64,000 bases of DNA from Vicingaceae bacterium (lineage in GTDB: Bacteria; Bacteroidota; Bacteroidia; Flavobacteriales_E; Vicingaceae), in assembly GCA_028245195.1 (NCBI GenBank), contig JAOKCF010000002.1, positions 124,001 to 188,000 of the forward strand, in the 5' to 3' direction. The notes beneath the pieces are model-generated. The model was not told where the DNA came from. It searched no databases and saw nothing but the letters and a program-made list of their open reading frames with translations. Position 1 is the stretch's first letter; each line of letters starts with the position of its first letter. Made by a program: the position numbers and the translations under genes. Shown in pieces: positions 27,162-35,906 of the stretch.

Positions 27162-27845
27162 ATGGAAAATTCAAAAACATCCATAATTAGAAAAGTTCTA
27201 ATGGCACTCTCGGGTTTATTTCTCGTAATTTTTCTATTGCAACACTTAATGATCAATTCATTATCTGTTATAAACCCAGATTCATTCAATGAGGTTTCTC
27301 ACTTTATGGGAACGAATCCAGCGGTGCAGTTTTTATTGCAGCCTATTTTAATTTTTGGTGTTATTCTTCACTTGGTAATGGGAATTATTATTGAACAACA
27401 AAATAGAAATGCAAGGCCTATTAAATATGCATTTAGCAACGCAGGAGCCAACTCTTCTTGGATGAGTAGAAACATGATTATTTCAGGAATTACAGTAATG
27501 CTATTTCTTGGCCTTCATTTTTACGACTTCTGGTTTCCAGAAATTGACATCAAATTTATACAAGGCGATATGAGCGGAATGTTAGAAGGAGAAACAGATT
27601 TTCGATACTTTAAAGAATTGCAGCATAAATTTGTTAGCCCGGTTAGAATGGGAATTTACTGCTTATCGTTCGTATTTCTTTCTTTGCATTTACTTCATGG
27701 TTTTCAGTCTTCATTCCAAACTGTTGGTTTTAAGAATAGAAAATATGCACCAACCATAGAAAAATTAGGAAATATTTATGCAGTTGCAGTACCTCTAGGG
27801 TTCATTATTATTGCTCTTTTCCATTTTATTAACTCTAGTCATTAA
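27162..27845 (+). CDS. sdhC: Succinate dehydrogenase cytochrome b subunit
   Basis: 227-residue membrane anchor of type B succinate:quinone oxidoreductase, with about five transmembrane helices in one polypeptide as in Bacteroidota and Bacillus (no separate SdhD). Histidines in hydrophobic segments (LLQHLMIN, ILHLVMG, GLHFYDFW, LHLLHGFQ) are the candidate ligands for two b hemes. It passes electrons from the iron-sulfur subunit to menaquinone. It is first in sdhCAB, with a 12-base gap to sdhA. Confidence 0.93.
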   Translation: MENSKTSIIRKVLMALSGLFLVIFLLQHLMINSLSVINPDSFNEVSHFMGTNPAVQFLLQPILIFGVILHLVMGIIIEQQNRNARPIKYAFSNAGANSSWMSRNMIISGITVMLFLGLHFYDFWFPEIDIKFIQGDMSGMLEGETDFRYFKELQHKFVSPVRMGIYCLSFVFLSLHLLHGFQSSFQTVGFKNRKYAPTIEKLGNIYAVAVPLGFIIIALFHFINSSH

Positions 27846-27857
27846 TCTATTTCTGTT

Positions 27858-29867
27858 ATGTCAAAATTAGATTCTAAAGTACCTAAAGGTCCATTAAAAG
27901 ATAAATGGACCAACTACAAAAACAACATTAACTTGGTGAACCCTGCCAACAAACGCAACATTGATGTTATCGTAGTTGGAACAGGATTAGCTGGTGGTTC
28001 CGCTGCTGCGACTTTGGCAGAATTAGGCTACAATGTAAAAGCCTTTTGCTACCAAGATTCACCAAGAAGAGCGCACTCAATTGCAGCTCAAGGTGGAATT
28101 AATGCAGCAAAAAACTATCAAGGTGATGGTGATTCTACCTACAGACTGTTTTACGACACTATAAAAGGTGGCGATTACAGATCTAGAGAAGCAAATGTTT
28201 ATCGTTTAGCAGAAGTTTCCTCAAACATCATAGATCAATGCGTTGCTCAAGGTGTTCCGTTTGCACGAGATTATGGTGGATTACTTGACAACCGATCATT
28301 TGGAGGAGTATTAGTTTCTCGAACGTTTTACGCAAAGGGACAAACCGGTCAGCAATTACTGCTAGGGGCCTACTCTGCTATGAACCGTCAAATTGCAAAA
28401 GGTAAAATTCAAATGTTCAACCGACATGAAATGTTGGACGTAGTGATAGTTGATGGTAAAGCAAGAGGTATTATTGCAAGAGACCTAGTAACAGGAAATA
28501 TTGAAAGACATTCTGCTCACGCTGTGGTTTTAGGAACTGGTGGATACGGTAACGTATTCTTCCTTTCAACAAATGCAATGGGCTCTAACGTAACAGCAGC
28601 ATGGAAAGCACATAAAAAAGGCGCTTATTTTGCGAACCCATGCTACACGCAAATTCACCCGACTTGCATTCCTGTTCACGGAACGCAGCAATCTAAATTG
28701 ACCTTAATGTCAGAATCATTGAGAAATGATGGTAGAATTTGGGTTCCTAAAAATTTAAAAGACGCAGAGGCAGTTCGAAACGGATCGTTAAAGGCTGTAA
28801 ATATTGAAGAAGAAGATAGAGATTACTATTTAGAAAGAAGATATCCTTCTTTTGGAAACTTGGTGCCACGTGATGTTGCTTCAAGAGCAGCAAAGGAGAG
28901 ATGTGATGCAGGCTATGGTATTATTGCCAATGATACGAATGAAGGAGTATTCTTAGATTTCGCCGCGGCAATTCAACGCTATGGAACTGAAGAAGCTTTA
29001 ATAAAGGGAATTTCTAATCCCACACAAGAAGAGATTACTTCACTTGGGGAGAAAGTAATTGAGAATAAATATGGGAACTTGTTTGACATGTACAAGCAAA
29101 TTACCGATGACAACCCTTACAAAACTCCAATGAGAATTTACCCTGCAGTTCATTACACAATGGGTGGTCTTTGGGTTGATTACAACTTGATGACAAACGT
29201 TGAAGGCATGTACGCCATTGGCGAGGCAAACTTCTCCGATCATGGAGCGAACAGACTGGGTGCTTCTGCACTAATGCAAGGTTTAGCAGACGGATATTTC
29301 GTTTTACCATACACTATTGGAGATTATTTAGCAAATGATATTCGAACTGGTAAAATTTCAACCGATTCGCCAGAATTTGTAGCAGCAGAGAAAAAAGCAA
29401 CAGACGAGATTAATCACTTGATTAATAACAAAGGTTCTAAAACGGTAGATTATTTCCACAAAAAATTAGGTTTAATAATGTGGAATAAAGTTGGGATGGC
29501 AAGAACTACAGTTGGTTTGAACGAAGCAATTTCTGAAATTGCTGCACTAAGAGAGGAGTTCTATAAGGATGTGAGAGTTCCAGGTGAATCAAACGAACTG
29601 AACCAAGAATTAGAAAAAGCAGGAAGAGTTGCAGATTTCTTAGAATTAGGAGAATTATTTGCACGCGATGCTTTAGAAAGAGAAGAGTCTTGTGGTGGTC
29701 ATTTTCGAGAAGAATACAAGACCGAAGATGGTGAGGCATTGAGAAGAGATGCTGAATTTGCCTATGTTTCCGCATGGGAATATACCGGAAAGCCTTCGGA
29801 CGCAATCCTTCATAAAGAAAAATTAGATTTTGAAAACGTAGAGTTAAAAACTCGTTCTTATAAATAA
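27858..29867 (+). CDS. sdhA: Succinate dehydrogenase/fumarate reductase flavoprotein subunit
   Basis: 669 residues with covalently bound FAD; oxidises succinate to fumarate. The N-terminal FAD fold is [18 protein letters not shown]. The flavin-linking His is in [17 protein letters not shown]. Substrate-site blocks are [10 protein letters not shown] and the [17 protein letters not shown] flavoprotein motif. Length fits the type B (menaquinone) branch. sdhB begins 6 bases later. Confidence 0.97.
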   Translation: MSKLDSKVPKGPLKDKWTNYKNNINLVNPANKRNIDVIVVGTGLAGGSAAATLAELGYNVKAFCYQDSPRRAHSIAAQGGINAAKNYQGDGDSTYRLFYDTIKGGDYRSREANVYRLAEVSSNIIDQCVAQGVPFARDYGGLLDNRSFGGVLVSRTFYAKGQTGQQLLLGAYSAMNRQIAKGKIQMFNRHEMLDVVIVDGKARGIIARDLVTGNIERHSAHAVVLGTGGYGNVFFLSTNAMGSNVTAAWKAHKKGAYFANPCYTQIHPTCIPVHGTQQSKLTLMSESLRNDGRIWVPKNLKDAEAVRNGSLKAVNIEEEDRDYYLERRYPSFGNLVPRDVASRAAKERCDAGYGIIANDTNEGVFLDFAAAIQRYGTEEALIKGISNPTQEEITSLGEKVIENKYGNLFDMYKQITDDNPYKTPMRIYPAVHYTMGGLWVDYNLMTNVEGMYAIGEANFSDHGANRLGASALMQGLADGYFVLPYTIGDYLANDIRTGKISTDSPEFVAAEKKATDEINHLINNKGSKTVDYFHKKLGLIMWNKVGMARTTVGLNEAISEIAALREEFYKDVRVPGESNELNQELEKAGRVADFLELGELFARDALEREESCGGHFREEYKTEDGEALRRDAEFAYVSAWEYTGKPSDAILHKEKLDFENVELKTRSYK

Positions 29868-29873
29868 TAGAAT

Positions 29874-30638
29874 ATGTCAGCAGCTAAAAAATTAAACTTA
29901 ACACTAAAAGTTTGGCGTCAAAAAAATGGCAATGCTAAAGGAAATTTAGAGACTTATCCATTGGCGGATATTTCTCCTGACAGTTCTTTCTTAGAAATGT
30001 TAGACATTTTAAATAACGGCCTTATTGACAAAGGAGAAAGCCCTGTTGTATTTGATCACGATTGCAGAGAAGGTATTTGTGGGTCTTGTTCGTTGTATAT
30101 TAATGGTGAGCCTCATGGCCCAGCTAGATTAGTCACAACTTGTCAATTGCACATGCGTTCATTTAAAGATGGGGAGACCATTTACATTGAACCATTTAGA
30201 GCAAAAGCATTCCCTGTTATCAAAGATTTGATGGTAGATAGAAGTGCATTTGATAGAATTCAACATGCTGGCGGGTATATTTCAGTGAATACTTCAGGAA
30301 ATACCCAAGACGCAAACTCTATTCCAATTGAAAAGGAAGATGCAGACGAAGCGTTTTATTCTGCTGCATGTATAGGTTGTGGAGCTTGTGTTGCAGCTTG
30401 TAAAAATGCATCAGCTTCGTTATTTGTTGCGGCTAAGGTTTCTCAATATGCGTTGTTACCTCAGGGTAAAATTGAAGCGAAAGACAGAGTATTGAATATG
30501 GTAAAACAAGCAGAGAAAGAAGGCTTTGGACCATGTTCAAACACAGGCGCTTGTGAAGTAGAATGCCCGAAAGGAATTTCTATTGAAAACATTGCTAGAA
30601 TGAACAGAGAGTTCCTCTCTGCATCAATTACTAAATAA
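29874..30638 (+). CDS. sdhB: Succinate dehydrogenase iron-sulfur subunit
   Basis: 254 residues carrying three clusters. The [2Fe-2S] ligands lie in [14 protein letters not shown] plus the later Cys of TTCQLH. The [4Fe-4S] cluster is held by [13 protein letters not shown] and the [3Fe-4S] cluster by the [16 protein letters not shown] region. It relays electrons from SdhA to the SdhC hemes. The aminotransferase gene starts six bases after its stop, so the transcript probably continues. Confidence 0.96.
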   Translation: MSAAKKLNLTLKVWRQKNGNAKGNLETYPLADISPDSSFLEMLDILNNGLIDKGESPVVFDHDCREGICGSCSLYINGEPHGPARLVTTCQLHMRSFKDGETIYIEPFRAKAFPVIKDLMVDRSAFDRIQHAGGYISVNTSGNTQDANSIPIEKEDADEAFYSAACIGCGACVAACKNASASLFVAAKVSQYALLPQGKIEAKDRVLNMVKQAEKEGFGPCSNTGACEVECPKGISIENIARMNREFLSASITK

Positions 30639-30644
30639 GGCAAC

Positions 30645-31802
30645 ATGCCAAGTTTAAGTGCAAGTATAAAAACCAAACTACCTAAGGTAGAAACTACTAT
30701 ATTCTCAAAAATGTCGGCTTTGGCCGCTCAAGAAAAAGCCCTGAACTTGTCTCAGGGCTATCCTGATTTTGACTGTTCACCCTTATTAAAAGAACTTGTG
30801 ACCAAAGCTATGTATTCCGGAATGAATCAATATGCCCCAATACTGGGTTTATTGAGTTTGAGAGAAGCGATTGCTAAAAAAACAGAGGACTTATATACAG
30901 GAATCTATCACCCTGAATCTGAAATCACAGTTACTGCAGGCGCAACACAGGCTATTTTTACGGCAATTTTAGCCACTGTTTCTGAAGAAGACGAAGTAAT
31001 AATTTTTACTCCTGCCTACGACTGTTACGAACCTGCAATAGACTTAGTTGGTGCAAAAGCAGTTCACATAGAATTACAAGGACCTGAGTATAGAATTGAT
31101 TGGGAGCAGGTAAAAAAGGTAATCAATCAACGCACCAGGATGATTATCATCAATACGCCGCACAACCCGACGGGAACAATTATGACCGCGCAAGACATGC
31201 ATAAGCTGGAGAAACTGCTGCAGGGCTCAGACATATTGGTTTTAAGCGACGAAGTATACGAACACATCACATTCGATGGTTATGACCATCAAAGTGTTGC
31301 TCGATTCCCTAAATTAGCAGAGAGAAGCTTTATTATCTCTTCCTTCGGAAAAACATATCACACCACAGGTTGGAAGATTGGCTATTGCCTTGCTCCTGCA
31401 GAGTTGATGAAAGAATTTAGAAAAGCGCATCAATACAATGTCTTCTCTGTTCATAGCCCCTCTCAACAAGCTTATGCGGAATATCTCAGCCTTTCAAACG
31501 ACCATATAGAATTAAAAGAATTCTACCAGTACAAGCGAGATTTATTTAAAAATTCGATTAAAAATTCACGCTTTATACTAGGTGAAACAGCCGGAAGTTA
31601 TTTTCAATTACTGGATTACTCCACTATTTCTGAAGAGCATGATATTGCCTTTGCAGAGCGCTTGACGAAAGAATACAAAATCGCTTCAATCCCAACCTCT
31701 GTTTTTTATGGCAGCAAAGTTGATCATCATGTGCTTCGGTTTTGTTTTGCAAAAAAAGATAAAACCTTATTACGAGCAGCTGAGATTCTCAATTCCATTT
31801 AA
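30645..31802 (+). CDS. Class I/II PLP aminotransferase (methionine/glutamine-type, YbdL-like)
   Basis: 385 residues. Fold-type I motifs: NLSQGYPDFD near residue 35, NTPHNPTG (about 172) and the PLP lysine in SSFGKTYHTTGWKIGY (about 235). The GYPDFD start and KTYHTTGWK core are typical of the kynurenine aminotransferase/glutamine transaminase K/YbdL branch, which uses methionine, glutamine or aromatic donors. The next gene is an omega-amidase, the usual partner that hydrolyses the alpha-ketoglutaramate made from glutamine. Spacing (6 bases after sdhB) suggests it rides on the sdh transcript. Confidence 0.9.
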   Translation: MPSLSASIKTKLPKVETTIFSKMSALAAQEKALNLSQGYPDFDCSPLLKELVTKAMYSGMNQYAPILGLLSLREAIAKKTEDLYTGIYHPESEITVTAGATQAIFTAILATVSEEDEVIIFTPAYDCYEPAIDLVGAKAVHIELQGPEYRIDWEQVKKVINQRTRMIIINTPHNPTGTIMTAQDMHKLEKLLQGSDILVLSDEVYEHITFDGYDHQSVARFPKLAERSFIISSFGKTYHTTGWKIGYCLAPAELMKEFRKAHQYNVFSVHSPSQQAYAEYLSLSNDHIELKEFYQYKRDLFKNSIKNSRFILGETAGSYFQLLDYSTISEEHDIAFAERLTKEYKIASIPTSVFYGSKVDHHVLRFCFAKKDKTLLRAAEILNSI

Positions 31803-31817
31803 TTGTAAATTTATTTT

Positions 31818-32594
31818 ATGCAAAAACTAACCATAAGCATCATTCAAGCAGATTTAGTTTGGGAAAACGTAGATGCAAACCTAAACGCATTTGCAAATAA
31901 AATTCAATCAATAGAATCAACTGACCTTATTGTTTTACCTGAAACATTCAGCACTTCATTTAGCATGAATTCTGAAGCTTTGGCCGAACCTATGAATGGA
32001 AAAGCCATGAGCTGGATGGCGGAAATGGCACAAAATAAAAATGCAGTAATAGCCAGTAGCGCTATTTTAAAAGAAAAAAATAAAATATTTAACCGCTTTA
32101 TTTGGATGCGCCCCGACGGTACTTTCGAAAAATACGACAAGCGCCATTTATTTAGAATGGGAGATGAGCACAATCACTTTACACCGGGTCGAAAGCGACT
32201 AATTGTGAAATTAAAAGGTTGGAAAATTTGCCCTCAAATATGTTACGATTTGCGCTTCCCTGTTTGGAGTAGAAACAAAAAACAAGAATATGATTTGCTG
32301 CTTTATGTTGCCAATTGGCCCGAAGTTAGAACCGCTGCTTGGGAAAAATTACTGTATGCTCGTGCCATTGAAAACCAATGTTATGTTGCTGCAGTAAATA
32401 GAATTGGAATAGATGGTGAAGGCGTAAATTGTAACGGTAATTCAATGTTAATTGACCCGAAAGGAGAGTTAATATGGAAGGCTCCGAATCAAAAAGAGTC
32501 TACCAAAACTGTTAATCTCAATTTTGATGAACTAAATAGTTTTAGAGAGAAATTCCGTGTTGGAATGGATGCTGATGATTTTGAGGTGCGATAA
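31818..32594 (+). CDS. Omega-amidase of the nitrilase superfamily (YafV/NIT2-like)
   Basis: 258 residues with the full nitrilase triad: Glu in LPETFSTSF (about 42), Lys in YDKRHLFRMGDE (about 107) and Cys in PQICYDLRFPVW (about 141). These blocks match omega-amidases, which turn alpha-ketoglutaramate or alpha-ketosuccinamate into 2-oxoglutarate or oxaloacetate plus ammonia, clearing the dead-end product of glutamine transamination. It follows the aminotransferase by 15 bases. It ends one base before the converging pth stop. Confidence 0.92.
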   Translation: MQKLTISIIQADLVWENVDANLNAFANKIQSIESTDLIVLPETFSTSFSMNSEALAEPMNGKAMSWMAEMAQNKNAVIASSAILKEKNKIFNRFIWMRPDGTFEKYDKRHLFRMGDEHNHFTPGRKRLIVKLKGWKICPQICYDLRFPVWSRNKKQEYDLLLYVANWPEVRTAAWEKLLYARAIENQCYVAAVNRIGIDGEGVNCNGNSMLIDPKGELIWKAPNQKESTKTVNLNFDELNSFREKFRVGMDADDFEVR

Positions 32595-32595
32595 A

Positions 32596-33159
32596 TTACT
32601 TCCCGTTAAAATCGCTCATGACCCGAGCTAACGTATTTACAGAAAAGGCTTTTATAATTTGACAACACTTGTTTAATCGCTCCTCTAATTGCTCATTTTC
32701 TTCAGCCGACCATTCGCCTAAAACATAATCCACTTGCTTGCCCTTCGCAAACTCATCTCCAACACCAAACCTCAATCTAGCATAGTCTTGTTTACCTAGA
32801 ACTTCCGCAATACTCTTAAGGCCATTATGTCCTCCAGCACTGCCTTTTCCTTTAAGCCGCAGCGCTCCAAAAGGCAAAGCTAAATCATCGGTAATAATTA
32901 ACACCCGTTCTAGAGGAATTTTTTTGGCTTGCATCCAGTATTTCAAGGCCTTACCACTCAGATTCATGTAAGTAGATGGCTTTAGCAACAAAAGCTTGCG
33001 TCCCTTGTGTTTCACCTCAGCCGTGTCTCCTAAACGGTTGGGGGTAAAAACAACATTGGATGCCTTAACTAGGGCATCCAATGTTTTAAATCCAATATTG
33101 TGTCTTGTATTTTCGTACTCAGCACCAATATTACCAAGTCCTACAATCAAATATTTCAT
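32596..33159 (-). CDS. pth: Peptidyl-tRNA hydrolase
   Basis: 187 residues. Frees tRNA from prematurely released peptidyl-tRNA. Active-site elements are present: N in LGNIGAEYENTRHNIGF together with the catalytic His, D in ITDDLALPFG and N in AGGHNGLKSI. Length is normal. It is third in the leftward prs-rplY-pth operon, 8 bases behind rplY, a standard bacterial arrangement. Confidence 0.96.
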   Translation of the reverse strand: MKYLIVGLGNIGAEYENTRHNIGFKTLDALVKASNVVFTPNRLGDTAEVKHKGRKLLLLKPSTYMNLSGKALKYWMQAKKIPLERVLIITDDLALPFGALRLKGKGSAGGHNGLKSIAEVLGKQDYARLRFGVGDEFAKGKQVDYVLGEWSAEENEQLEERLNKCCQIIKAFSVNTLARVMSDFNGK

Positions 33160-33167
33160 TTGCTAAA

Positions 33168-33791
33168 TTATTCAGATGCTGCCTCTTCAGTAGCTCCTTC
33201 TGCTGCTGCTTCTTCTCCTTCTTCTTCTTCTTCAGGATCAACGGCAACTCTAGAAGTTTTAACAGCTATAATTACAGAGTTAGGATTATCTAACAACTCT
33301 ACATTTTCGATTGAAATATCCTTCACTTTAATTGATTGTCCAATTCTAACTTCAGTGATGTCTATTGTTACTACCTCTGGCACATCTTTAGGGAAAGCCT
33401 TACAGATCAACTTTCTTAGTTTCTCTCTTCTCTTACCACCATTCAAAACACCTTTCGAAGCTCCGCTGAAAGCTACAGGAACACCAATAGTAACCAACTT
33501 ATCTTCAAAAACTTCCATAAAGTCAATGTGAATTGGTCTATCCGTTACCGGATGAAACTGAACATCACTTATCACTGCTTTGATTGTTTTTTCACCAAAG
33601 TTTAACTCAATAAAATATACTTCATGCGTAGTGATTAGCTTTGAAAAAGCGATTTCTCCTACGTGGAAATTTAAATTGTCTTTGCCACCATATAAAACGG
33701 CTGGAATTCTACCCTCCTTTCTTAGTGCATTAAGTGCAGATTTTTTACGCACTTCACTTCGGCTTGTAGCTTCTAATTGAACAGATTTCAT
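33168..33791 (-). CDS. rplY: Ribosomal protein bL25, long Ctc-type
   Basis: 207 residues; binds 5S rRNA. The N-terminal L25 domain (about 1-92; SEVRKKSALNALRKEGRIPA) is followed by the Ctc/TL5 beta domain (about 95-180; VPVAFSGASKGVLNGG). It ends in a low-complexity Glu/Ala tail of about 25 residues (EEEEEGEEAAAEGATEEA), a common Bacteroidota feature that probably stays disordered. It lies between prs and pth. Confidence 0.96.
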   Translation of the reverse strand: MKSVQLEATSRSEVRKKSALNALRKEGRIPAVLYGGKDNLNFHVGEIAFSKLITTHEVYFIELNFGEKTIKAVISDVQFHPVTDRPIHIDFMEVFEDKLVTIGVPVAFSGASKGVLNGGKRREKLRKLICKAFPKDVPEVVTIDITEVRIGQSIKVKDISIENVELLDNPNSVIIAVKTSRVAVDPEEEEEGEEAAAEGATEEAASE

Positions 33792-33821
33792 AATATCTAT
33801 CTTTTAAGGTTTAATTATTAT

Positions 33822-34754
33822 TTAAAATATAAAGTATGAGCTTATAGACTCATATGAATGTACTTTGTAAATCACTTTAGCAAATAAATCAGCAACAGAA
33901 ATCACTCTGATTTTATCGCTTTGATGCTTTAATGGTATAGTATCGGTTACCAACAATTCTGTTAATCTTGAATTCTCAATTCTATTGTATGCCTCACCTG
34001 ACAATATTGGATGAGTACAAATTGCTCTAACAGAGTTTGCCCCTTTTTCCATCATGATATCAGCAGCCTTGGTTAACGTCCCGGCTGTGTCAATCATGTC
34101 GTCAACTAACATAACATCTTTCCCCTCAACCTCGCCAATTAAAAACATTTTATCAATGCTATTGGCTTTCTTACGTTGCTTGTAACAAACCACCACCTCT
34201 GTCTCAAAATGCTTAGCGTAAGCGTAAGCTCTTTTAGAACCGCCCATGTCGGGAGAAGCCATTACCAAATTTGGTAAATTGATCTCTTTCAAAGCCTCAG
34301 AAAAAATTGCTGAAGCATATAAATGGTCAACAGGAACTTCGAAAAACCCTTGGATCTGGTCTGCATGTAAATCCATAGTCATAACTCGACTTACACCAGC
34401 AGCGGTTAACATGTTAGCCATTAATTTAGATCCGATTGGCACTCTAGGCGCATCTTTTCTATCTTGCCTTGCGAAACCAAAATAAGGAATAACTGCAATA
34501 ATTCTCCTTGCTGAAGCCCTTTTCGCTGCATCAATCATTAACAACAATTCGAAGATGTTCTCTGTTGGAGGATTGGTTGATTGAACGATAAAAACATCGC
34601 AACCCCTTACAGACTCTTCAAAAGCCGGCTGAAATTCTCCATCAGAAAATTTATTCAATGATGTTTTACCTAATTCAACACCAAAGCTTTTTGCTATATT
34701 TAGTGCTAAGACATTGGTACTTGAACCTGAAAATATTTTTACTTTGCTTGACAT
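33822..34754 (-). CDS. prs: Ribose-phosphate pyrophosphokinase (PRPP synthetase)
   Basis: About 310 residues from ATG 34754 (MSSKVKIFSG); an upstream in-frame start would add 12 residues and run into the promoter, so I reject it. Makes PRPP from ribose-5-phosphate and ATP for nucleotide, His, Trp and NAD synthesis. The ATP-side block is YFGFARQDRKDAPRVPIG and the PRPP loop DVMLVDDMIDTAGTL (about 213-227). Class I length. It is first gene of prs-rplY-pth. Confidence 0.97.
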   Translation of the reverse strand: MSSKVKIFSGSSTNVLALNIAKSFGVELGKTSLNKFSDGEFQPAFEESVRGCDVFIVQSTNPPTENIFELLLMIDAAKRASARRIIAVIPYFGFARQDRKDAPRVPIGSKLMANMLTAAGVSRVMTMDLHADQIQGFFEVPVDHLYASAIFSEALKEINLPNLVMASPDMGGSKRAYAYAKHFETEVVVCYKQRKKANSIDKMFLIGEVEGKDVMLVDDMIDTAGTLTKAADIMMEKGANSVRAICTHPILSGEAYNRIENSRLTELLVTDTIPLKHQSDKIRVISVADLFAKVIYKVHSYESISSYFIF

Positions 34755-34778
34755 AATAACCTGCTGTAAAAAGGAGTG

Positions 34779-34809
34779 CAAAAATATCAATTTTTATCAG
34801 CGCCCACAA
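34779..34809 (-). promoter_or_regulatory. Promoter of the prs-rplY-pth operon
   Basis: Leftward TATTTTTG (34779-34786) is an exact -7 match, with TTG at 34807-34809 and a 20-base spacer. It lies 24 bases before the prs ATG. Confidence 0.55.
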
Positions 34810-34870
34810 GAGTTAACGAATTAATGAAGCAATAAAAATAAATTATATTCTTCAGACTAAAAAAAATCAA

Positions 34871-34878
34871 TAATTTTG
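34871..34878 (+). promoter_or_regulatory. -7 promoter element of the tRNA-Leu gene
   Basis: TAATTTTG is an exact TAnnTTTG match, 17 bases before the mature tRNA 5' end. A short 5' leader for RNase P to remove is expected. No -33 box is obvious. Confidence 0.5.
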
Positions 34879-34895
34879 ACCTTCCAATTCAAGTT

Positions 34896-34977
34896 GCCCG
34901 GATGGCGGAATTGGTAGACGCGTTGGTCTCAAACACCAATGTCTTCGGACGTGCCGGTTCGAGCCCGGCTCCGGGTA
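34896..34977 (+). tRNA. tRNA-Leu (anticodon CAA)
   Basis: 82 nt. The acceptor arms GCCCGGA/TCCGGGT pair with discriminator A at 34977. The D-loop contains TGGTAGA and the anticodon stem TTGGT/ACCAA encloses CTCAAAC, giving anticodon CAA (decodes UUG). A long variable arm (TGTCTTCGGACGT) marks a type II tRNA, and the T arm has GGTTCGAGCC. CCA is not encoded. It is a single-gene unit with its own promoter and terminator. Confidence 0.95.
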
Positions 34978-34979
34978 CT

Positions 34980-35014
34980 AAGCTCATTTCGTAATTGCGG
35001 AGTGAGCTTTTTTT
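34980..35014 (+). terminator. Rho-independent terminator after tRNA-Leu
   Basis: AAGCTCA pairs with TGAGCTT, and the stem extends inward through wobble pairs to CG/CG around TAATT. A T-run follows. Starts three bases after the tRNA 3' end. Confidence 0.85.
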
Positions 35015-35060
35015 AATTTATACCATTTCACATTTAATGTCGTTTGCTTTCTTTTGCTAT

Positions 35061-35906
35061 ATGAAACGACTGTTTTATCTCCTGCCATTTATATATTTTC
35101 AAGCACCTGCTCAGACCGATACCATTAAGATTTACTTTAATATTGGAGCATTTGAGGCAAGCACTCAAGAGCTACTGAAACTGGATGTTAAAAAGTCAGA
35201 TTGGCAGAAAGTAGACCTTATTTCTTACACCGATTACTTGGGCTCTGAAAAATTCAATAAACAACTATCTAAATATCGTTCAAGAGAAATAAGGTCAAGA
35301 CTGGTTCAATATGGCTTAAATACTGCAATACTTGGAGTTGTGAAAGGAAAAGGTATTACAGGGCAAAAATTACAAACCTCAGCAGGAATTCAAGAAAACA
35401 GGAGGACTGATGTTATCATTACCAAAAATACAAGCACTCTAAATGCCGGTGTGCGGGAAGCAAAAAAAGAGCTATCCGAAAATCTTAAACAAATTGAAGA
35501 GGTCGAATTAAAGTCTCAAATTGAATCCGCTAGTATTGGTGATCAATTGATATTAAGCAATATGACTTTCTTACCTGGTCAGCACTTTTTAACAAAATCA
35601 AGCCTAGCTGCATACGATGAACTGTTTCAAACCATAAAGCAAAATCCAGAGCTAAAAATTAAAATTGAGGGGCATATCTGTTGTAAAATAGACAATGAGG
35701 ACGGACTTGATTTAGCAACGAATAAATTCAATTTGTCAGAAGCTAGAGCAAAGTATATATATGACATTTTAATCAAAGATGGAATTTCTCCTAAACATCT
35801 ATCTTACGAAGGTTTTGCAAGAAACAATCCCCTATTTCCTCTCGAGAGAACTGAGGAAGAAAAAACAGCGAATAGAAGAGTAGAAATTAGAATTATAGAG
35901 AAATAA
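35061..35906 (+). CDS. Exported protein with two OmpA-like domains
   Basis: About 281 residues from ATG 35061, which opens on a signal peptide ending QAPAQ; upstream in-frame starts would bury it. Two OmpA-like peptidoglycan-binding domains are visible. The first (about 22-122) ends in ENRRTDVII and is divergent. The second (about 165-281) is canonical, with LKIKIEGH and NRRVEIRI. Between them is a charged linker (about 123-165). There is no beta barrel and no lipobox, so it is probably periplasmic and bound to the cell wall. It is monocistronic, overlapping the converging amidohydrolase gene by 14 bases. Confidence 0.8.
   Translation: MKRLFYLLPFIYFQAPAQTDTIKIYFNIGAFEASTQELLKLDVKKSDWQKVDLISYTDYLGSEKFNKQLSKYRSREIRSRLVQYGLNTAILGVVKGKGITGQKLQTSAGIQENRRTDVIITKNTSTLNAGVREAKKELSENLKQIEEVELKSQIESASIGDQLILSNMTFLPGQHFLTKSSLAAYDELFQTIKQNPELKIKIEGHICCKIDNEDGLDLATNKFNLSEARAKYIYDILIKDGISPKHLSYEGFARNNPLFPLERTEEEKTANRRVEIRIIEK

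Noticed and set aside
33168-33260. A low-complexity GAA/TTC-rich repeat.
   Set aside because: It encodes the acidic Glu/Ala tail of ribosomal protein bL25, a normal feature of the family.
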